This document shows positions 59,482-64,000 of a DNA stretch of 64,000 nucleotides, piece by piece. How positions within the stretch are numbered: the first letter of the stretch is position 1; every line of letters begins with the position of its first letter. Origin of the DNA: CAZBDU01 sp964490725 (GTDB lineage Bacteria; Spirochaetota; Spirochaetia; SZUA-6; DRHE01); the NCBI GenBank assembly GCA_964490725.1, contig CAZBDU010000010.1, forward strand, positions 1 through 64,000, read 5' to 3'. Made by a program: the position numbers and the translations under genes. The notes beneath the pieces were generated by a model, which was given only the letters and a program-made list of their open reading frames with translations, was not told the DNA's origin and did not search any database.

Positions 59482-59690
59482 GACCTGGCGGAGGCGGACG
59501 AGCTGGCCGCCCGGCTGGAATGCGGAAACGTAGCCATCAACAACCCGGATGCGGGGGTGATCAACGCCCCGTACGGCGGATTCAAGGACAGCGGGACGGG
59601 ATACGAGCACGGTCCCGAAGGGCTGCGGGAGTACCTGCGGGCCAAGCACGTGCGGGTCCGCTATCTAAACCGCAGGCCGCAGGCGCCGGT
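59482..59690 (+). pseudogene. C-terminal fragment of the split aldehyde dehydrogenase
   Basis: The frame reads EADELAARLECGNVAINNPD, then INAPYGGFKDSGTGYEHGPE, GLREYLRAKHVRVRY, the usual end of succinate-semialdehyde-type ALDHs (the GGxKxSGxGxExG block). It is on the same strand as the N-terminal fragment at 52051-52339. There is no stop before the next gene; the frame runs on into the cupin start at 59737. Confidence 0.85.
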
Positions 59691-59736
59691 GCCGGGTACA
59701 GGCGGCCGGTCCTCACCCGGGCGGAGGGAGAACGTC

Positions 59737-60212
59737 ATGAGATACGTGAACAGCATCGAGAACATGAGCCCCGATGAGTGTGATCGCTCCCTGCGATTCG
59801 CCGCCCGGGAGCGCAAAGGACAGACCCTGCGGGACACCTACTTCCTGGTGGACCCGCAGGGCTCGCCCTCGAAGAACCTGAAGATGGGGCTGACCGTCGT
59901 CTACGCCGACGGCAAGACCACCGGTCACTCCCACCCGCAGCACGAGGAGGTGTACTATGTCCTGCGAGGCAGGGGCAGAATGGTGGTGGGAGACTCGGAG
60001 TACGGGATCCACACCGGCGACGCCCTCTACGTTCCCTTCGGGGTCTTCCACACCCCTGCAACACCGGGATCATGCCCCTCCAGCTGCTGTGGGTCACGGG
60101 GAAGGACGAGACCCGCAAGGGTAACGGGCGGAATGCGAACGGGGAAGCACCCGATCGGCCCCCTGCGGCGCATGCGTCGCGTCGCATGCCCTTGCTTCGC
60201 GGCGGGCCTTGA
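59737..60212 (+). pseudogene. Cupin-domain gene with a one-base frameshift
   Basis: ATG 59737 follows GGAGGGAG. The frame encodes MRYVNSIENMSPDECDRSL, VVYADGKTTGHSHPQHEEVY (cupin motif 1 with His residues), YVLRGRGRMVV and GDALYVPFGVFHTP, and then leaves the family pattern. Restoring one C in the CCCC run at 60053-60056 gives CNTGIMPLQLLWVTGKDE and a stop at 60210-60212, about 159 aa in all. The lesion may be a sequencing or assembly error rather than real decay. Cupin with a likely metal-binding barrel; substrate unknown. Confidence 0.75.
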
Positions 60213-60233
60213 GGCTAATATGGCCTAGGCCGT

Positions 60234-60989
60234 ATGTACCGCAGCTCCACAACCGAGGCGATCGTGCTGCGCAAGGTGCGGGTCGGGGAGATCCACAAGG
60301 CCCTCACCCTCTTGACACCTTCCCTGGGGCTGTTGCAGGCCCTGGCCCACGGCGCCTACAAGATCAAGAGCCGTTTCCGCACTCTCTCCGAGCCGTTCAG
60401 CCATCTCCGGGTCTACCTGTACCACGATCCGGTGCGCGGGCAACACAAGGTGACCGACATGGAGAGTCTGTCGCTGTTCGAGAGCATCCGGGGCAGCCTG
60501 GTACGCTACTACACCGCCTCGCTGTGGGCGGAGGTCAGCCTGAAGTCTTTCGGGGCCGGCGAGAGCCAGGGCCGCCTGTTCCATCTCCTCCTGGAAGCCT
60601 TGTCGGTGCTGGAGAGCGTGAGCGAACAGGAGGCGGCGGCGCTGTCCGTCCAGTTTCTGCTGCGGTTTCTGACCCTCTCCGGCCTGCAACCGGACCTGGG
60701 CGCCTGTGCCGGCTGCGCGCGGCCCTTTGCGCCCCAGGAGGCGGTGTACCTGCCGCCGCGCAGCCCCTCACTGGTCTGCGCCCGCTGCGCGGGCAGCGGC
60801 TCGCTGGCGCTGTCGCCGGGGGGCAGGCGGTACCTGGAGCACACCCTGCAGCTTCCCCTGCGGGAGACGGTGCGGGTCGGGCTGGAGGAGCGGTCCGTGG
60901 ACCAGCTGAAGCGCCTGGCCTACCGCCTGGTGCAGGACGGTCTGGAGTCGGGCCTCAACACGCTGCGCTGCGGAACGGGGATCCTGTGA
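60234..60989 (+). CDS. recO: DNA repair protein RecO
   Basis: 251 aa. N-terminal OB fold (TTEAIVLRKVRVGEIHKALT, LLQALAHGAYKIKSRF), helical middle, and the zinc finger CAGCARPF with CARCAG. It loads RecA on gaps together with RecR. No ribosome binding site precedes the ATG; TAATAT lies 12 nt upstream (60216-60221), so the mRNA may have almost no leader. It starts an operon of overlapping genes: thpR, pyrimidine phosphorylase and recJ. Confidence 0.9.
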   Translation: MYRSSTTEAIVLRKVRVGEIHKALTLLTPSLGLLQALAHGAYKIKSRFRTLSEPFSHLRVYLYHDPVRGQHKVTDMESLSLFESIRGSLVRYYTASLWAEVSLKSFGAGESQGRLFHLLLEALSVLESVSEQEAAALSVQFLLRFLTLSGLQPDLGACAGCARPFAPQEAVYLPPRSPSLVCARCAGSGSLALSPGGRRYLEHTLQLPLRETVRVGLEERSVDQLKRLAYRLVQDGLESGLNTLRCGTGIL

Positions 60990-61558
60990 GGGTGTTTGCG
61001 GCGCTGCCTCTGCCCGGACCGGCGGCACGGCGGCTCCAGCAGGCGGCGCGCTCTCTGAAGGAGCGCTGCCCGGGCTTGAGGGTGGTGCGGCCCGAAGGCT
61101 TTCACCTCACCCTGATCTTCTTCGGAGAGCTGGAGGGGGAACCGCTGGCGCGCGTGCGGGCAATGATGGCTCTGCCGGAGCTTCGCCGGCAGGCCTTTCG
61201 CGCCTCTCTGGGCGGGGCGGGACGCTTCCCACCCCGGGGAAACCCCAGGGTCATCTACTGCCGGGTGGGCGACGAGTCGGGGCGGATCCGGGACTGCTAC
61301 CGGACCCTGGTGGAGGCCGTCCCCGCCGAGGTGCTGCGCACGCTCCGCGACCTCAAGAGGGAAGAGGAGTTCGTGCCCCATATTACCGTGGCCCGCAACC
61401 GTTCCGGACGCCTGGACATGACCGCGATCGAGCCGCTGTTCGCCTTCGAGGAGCCCTTCGTGGTGGACCGTCTGGCGCTGTATCGATCCATCCTGAAGCC
61501 GGGGGGCGCCCAGTACGAGGTCCTCGAGACGGCAAGCTTCAGCGAGGCAGACGCATGA
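60986..61558 (+). CDS. thpR: RNA 2',3'-cyclic phosphodiesterase (ThpR/LigT family)
   Basis: 190 aa from GTG 60986, sharing GTGA with recO. The two HxTx catalytic motifs are His40 in FHLTLIFFG and His132 in PHITVARN, 92 residues apart as in the 2H phosphoesterase family. It opens 2',3'-cyclic phosphates on RNA or related cyclic substrates in the cytoplasm. Coupled to the phosphorylase gene by an ATGA overlap. Confidence 0.9.
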   Translation: MRVFAALPLPGPAARRLQQAARSLKERCPGLRVVRPEGFHLTLIFFGELEGEPLARVRAMMALPELRRQAFRASLGGAGRFPPRGNPRVIYCRVGDESGRIRDCYRTLVEAVPAEVLRTLRDLKREEEFVPHITVARNRSGRLDMTAIEPLFAFEEPFVVDRLALYRSILKPGGAQYEVLETASFSEADA

Positions 61559-62859
61559 GGGCGGTCGATCTGATCGTGAAGAAGAGGGAGGGAGGTGAGC
61601 TCACCGGAGAAGAGATCTCCTTTCTCGTCGACGGGTACGTGCGGGATCGCATTCCCGACTACCAGATGGCGAGCCTGGCCATGGCGGTCTTCTTCCGGGG
61701 CATGAGCTTCCAGGAGACCGGTCACCTGACGCAGGCGATGATCCGCTCCGGAGAGCTGATCGACCTGTCGGGACTGCCCGGACCGCTGGTGGACAAGCAT
61801 TCCACCGGCGGGGTGGGCGACAAGGTGTCCCTGATTCTGGCTCCCCTGGCGGCGGCCTGCGGGCTTCAGGTGCCGATGATGAGCGGCAGGGCTCTGGGAC
61901 ACACCGGCGGCACCCTGGACAAGCTGGAGTCCATCCCGGGATACCGCACAGACCTGACGGTGGAGCGGTTTCGCGACGTCATCGCCTCATGCGGCTACGC
62001 CATGATCGGGCAGAGCGAGCGCATCGTCCCGGCGGACCGGCAGCTGTACGGGCTGCGGGACGTTACCGGCACGGTGGAGTCCATTCCGCTGATCACCGCC
62101 AGCATCATGAGCAAGAAGTTCGCCGAGGGAGCTGGCGCGCTGGTCTTCGACGTCAAGTGCGGCTCCGGAGCGTTCATGAAGAGCCGCGAGCAGGCCGAGG
62201 CCCTGGCGGTCTCGCTGGTGCGCACCGGGGAGAGCCTGGGGCGAAAGGTCAGGGCGGTTATCACGGACATGAACGCCCCCCTGGGGCGAAAGGTGGGCAA
62301 CTTCCTGGAGGTGCGGGAGTCGGCGGAGTGCCTCCAGGGCTCCGGGCCGCCGGACCTCATGGAGGTGACTCTGCGCCTTGCTGCCAGGATGCTGATGCTC
62401 GGCGGGCTGGCCTCCAGCCTGGAGGAGGCCGAGGCGAGCTGCCGCCGGGCGCTGACGGGGGGGACGGCCTGGGAGCGATTCTTGAGCAACGTAGAGCTCC
62501 AGGGTGGAGACCCGGCGGCGGTGCGGGAGCCCGGAGCAGGCCCCCGGGCGCGGTACGTGGAGCCGGTTTCGGCACAGGAAAGTGGCTATGTCGGGGAGAT
62601 CGACGCCTACCTGGTGGGACTGGCGGCCGGCGCGCTGGGCGCCAGCCGTTCCAGGAAAGAGGATCCCGTGCTGGCCGAGGTGGGGGTGGAGCTGCTGAAA
62701 GTGCGGGGGGAGGAGGTCGGCCGGGACGAGCCGCTCTGCCTCATGCATGCAGCCGACCGGGGAAGGCTGAAGGAGGCCGGTGAGCTCATGCGCCGGGCCT
62801 ACACCCTGGCGGCCAGGGCCCCTTCCGGGCGGCCCCTGATCGTGAAGGAAATAGGCTAG
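61555..62859 (+). CDS. Pyrimidine-nucleoside / thymidine phosphorylase
   Basis: 434 aa. The family signature SGRALGHTGGTLDKLE is at residues 110-125 and the phosphate-binding KHSTGGVGDK at 81-90. The domain order is alpha / alpha-beta / C-terminal PYNP domain. It splits thymidine, deoxyuridine or uridine to base and (deoxy)ribose 1-phosphate; which one cannot be told, so both deoA and pdp are possible names. DeoC at 52567 could use the product downstream after a phosphopentomutase step. Confidence 0.92.
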   Translation: MRAVDLIVKKREGGELTGEEISFLVDGYVRDRIPDYQMASLAMAVFFRGMSFQETGHLTQAMIRSGELIDLSGLPGPLVDKHSTGGVGDKVSLILAPLAAACGLQVPMMSGRALGHTGGTLDKLESIPGYRTDLTVERFRDVIASCGYAMIGQSERIVPADRQLYGLRDVTGTVESIPLITASIMSKKFAEGAGALVFDVKCGSGAFMKSREQAEALAVSLVRTGESLGRKVRAVITDMNAPLGRKVGNFLEVRESAECLQGSGPPDLMEVTLRLAARMLMLGGLASSLEEAEASCRRALTGGTAWERFLSNVELQGGDPAAVREPGAGPRARYVEPVSAQESGYVGEIDAYLVGLAAGALGASRSRKEDPVLAEVGVELLKVRGEEVGRDEPLCLMHAADRGRLKEAGELMRRAYTLAARAPSGRPLIVKEIG

Positions 62860-62862
62860 ACC

Positions 62863-64000
62863 ATGCACTGGGAGAAGAGCCAGACTAATCCGCAACTGGT
62901 CCGGCAGACCGCCGGCAGGTACGAGGTCGACCTGCTCACCGCCTCGATCCTGGTGCGGCGGGGAGTGGCCGGGGGGGAGAGGCTGCGCTTCGTGCTGGAA
63001 AGCGATCTGCGGCTTCTGCACAATCCTTTTCTGTTCCGCCACATGGAGCGGGCGGTGGAGAGAATCCGCCGCGCCGCGGCCTCCGCAGGGCCGATCATGG
63101 TGTTCGGCGACCGGGATGTGGACGGCATCACCTCCACGGCGCTCCTGGTGCGCTACCTGCGGGAGCTGGGGGCCGTGGTGCAGTGGCAGCTGCCCAGGGG
63201 TGAGGAGGACTACGGTCTGAGCCTGGCGGCCGTGGAGGCTGCCTTCGCCGGGGGGGTGAAGCTGCTGATCACGGTGGACTGCGGAACCTCGAACCTGGAG
63301 GAGATCGGCCGCGCCCGGGAGCTGGGCCTGGAGGTCATCGTGGTGGACCACCACAACCCCCCGGAAGAGCTCCCCCCGGCACTGGCCATCATCAACCCCA
63401 AGGTGGAAGGGGAAACCTATCCTTTCCGGGACCTGGCCGGCTGCGGGGTGGTGGCCAAGGTGATCTGGGCGCTTCAGATGTCGGCGACCCCGCTCTACGG
63501 GCGGGAGGACTGGCTGGTGCATGCCACGCCGGCCAACCAGGCCCTTCAGCTGGACGCGGTGCGCCTGGTCAATCTGGTGGAGCGCGAGCGTCTGCGGGAT
63601 CTGGTGCCGCTGGAGGGGGGCGCCCTGGCGAAGAGCCGCATCGGGACCCTGGTGGCGGGACGGGAGGTGATCGTCCACGACAGTGGGGCCACGGAGCGCC
63701 TGCTCTCGCGCGCAGGGGGAGTGGGGGAGCTGCGCTCCCGCGACCTCCAGGAGCCGCTGTCCCGCCACTTTCCCCAGCTCGCCGGCCAGAGCCTGCTGCG
63801 TATTCTCGAGCTGAGCCGTCTGGCCCGCTACGCCCCCACCGAAGAGGTGGACATGCTGGTCAGCCTGCACACCTCTCTGTGCCTGAAGGAGCACCACCTG
63901 ACGGAAGAGCTGGCCCGGCACCTCGATCTGGCCGCCCTGGGCACGGTCGCGGACCTTATGCCTCTGGCCGACGAGAATCGCATCATCGTGCGCAGCGGGA
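62863..64000 (+). CDS. recJ: Single-stranded-DNA-specific exonuclease RecJ (5' part, runs off the window)
   Basis: From ATG 62863, 379 codons are visible and open to the window end. The DHH-family motifs are MVFGDRDVDGITSTALL (usually GDYDVDG), LITVDCGTSNLEEI, VVDHHNPP (the DHH motif), AIINPK and CGVVAKVIWAL. The segment from about residue 205 to 300 is an insertion relative to minimal RecJ. 5'-to-3' single-strand exonuclease in mismatch and recombination repair, matching recO in the same operon. Confidence 0.9.
   Translation, partial: MHWEKSQTNPQLVRQTAGRYEVDLLTASILVRRGVAGGERLRFVLESDLRLLHNPFLFRHMERAVERIRRAAASAGPIMVFGDRDVDGITSTALLVRYLRELGAVVQWQLPRGEEDYGLSLAAVEAAFAGGVKLLITVDCGTSNLEEIGRARELGLEVIVVDHHNPPEELPPALAIINPKVEGETYPFRDLAGCGVVAKVIWALQMSATPLYGREDWLVHATPANQALQLDAVRLVNLVERERLRDLVPLEGGALAKSRIGTLVAGREVIVHDSGATERLLSRAGGVGELRSRDLQEPLSRHFPQLAGQSLLRILELSRLARYAPTEEVDMLVSLHTSLCLKEHHLTEELARHLDLAALGTVADLMPLADENRIIVRSG

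Noticed and set aside
61987..63921. A 644-codon minus-strand frame opposite the phosphorylase and recJ genes
   Set aside because: It covers two well-recognised genes on the other strand and has shadow-like composition.
1..64000. tRNA, rRNA, CRISPR array or replication origin
   Set aside because: Looked for cloverleaf-like ends, regularly spaced direct repeats and DnaA-box clusters while reading; nothing convincing was seen. A covariance-model scan would be needed to exclude small RNAs.

Overview
The window reads as a high-GC bacterial chromosome segment, probably from a free-living spirochaete (Spirochaetota). The backbone gene set is the main argument: tandem DUF115 proteins, an M16C peptidase followed by RNase Z and an ABC-2/GldG/DUF4340 transporter operon, a degenerate-GGDEF membrane protein, a Memo-family protein, a highly acidic repeat protein, and recO-thpR-pdp-recJ. 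This is inference from gene content; there is no rRNA or marker phylogeny here. A run of 100 Ns (45822-45921) inside a tandem repeat shows that this is a draft or metagenome assembly.

Layout. (1) 1-6139: a translationally coupled operon encoding an exported caspase-like protease with PEGA and beta-barrel-like C-terminal parts, a DUF4384-like exported protein, a membrane CHASE2 / pseudo-receiver / sigma-54 AAA+ / Fis regulator, and a lipoprotein with propeller-type repeats. It converges on an epmA-like gene (6127-7116). (2) 7206-29818: about 22.6 kb of accessory DNA inserted between epmA and an M16 peptidase gene that were probably once divergent neighbours. The epmA start plus its upstream intergenic region (about 112 bp) is present at both ends as a direct repeat. 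The island begins with a PepSY / OmpR regulator / histidine kinase cassette facing a lipoprotein / two ATPases / FtsX-type permease cassette, each driven by an almost identical promoter (inverted copies at 7213-7329 and 14814-14930). It continues with a truncated SLOG gene, a lipoprotein, a cupin next to broken flavodoxin and DUF4405 genes, marR, a 14-TM MFS pump, an acyl-CoA dehydrogenase, a three-subunit di-heme succinate dehydrogenase/fumarate reductase, remnants of a FAD oxidase and an IS91-type transposase, and a PadR / HAAS-pentapeptide / ABC exporter operon. By eye, several island genes have lower GC than the backbone.

(3) 30002-48425: backbone with M16C peptidase, rnz, ABC ATPase / permease / GldG / DUF4340, the GGDEF-like protein, Memo, and a four-gene minus-strand operon (acidic repeat protein, GAF-like protein, two DUF115 proteins), then divIC and a Sua5/YrdC gene. 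(4) 48426-49464: a decayed DUF3604 gene, followed by lon. (5) 52051-59690: an aldehyde dehydrogenase gene reduced to its N- and C-terminal ends, with about 7.1 kb between them holding deoC, an exported unknown, an Fbp/Pot-type ABC importer and a broken IS1380-type transposase. (6) 59737-64000: a cupin gene with a one-base frameshift, then the overlapping recO-thpR-pyrimidine phosphorylase-recJ operon, with recJ cut by the window end.

The best candidates for something not well described are the outer-membrane caspase / CHASE2 sigma-54 operon at the left end, the two-ended module with a duplicated promoter, and a recurring pattern of TATAAT-like boxes 7-12 nt before starts that lack a ribosome binding site (possible leaderless transcripts). 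No tRNA, rRNA, CRISPR array or replication origin was recognised.
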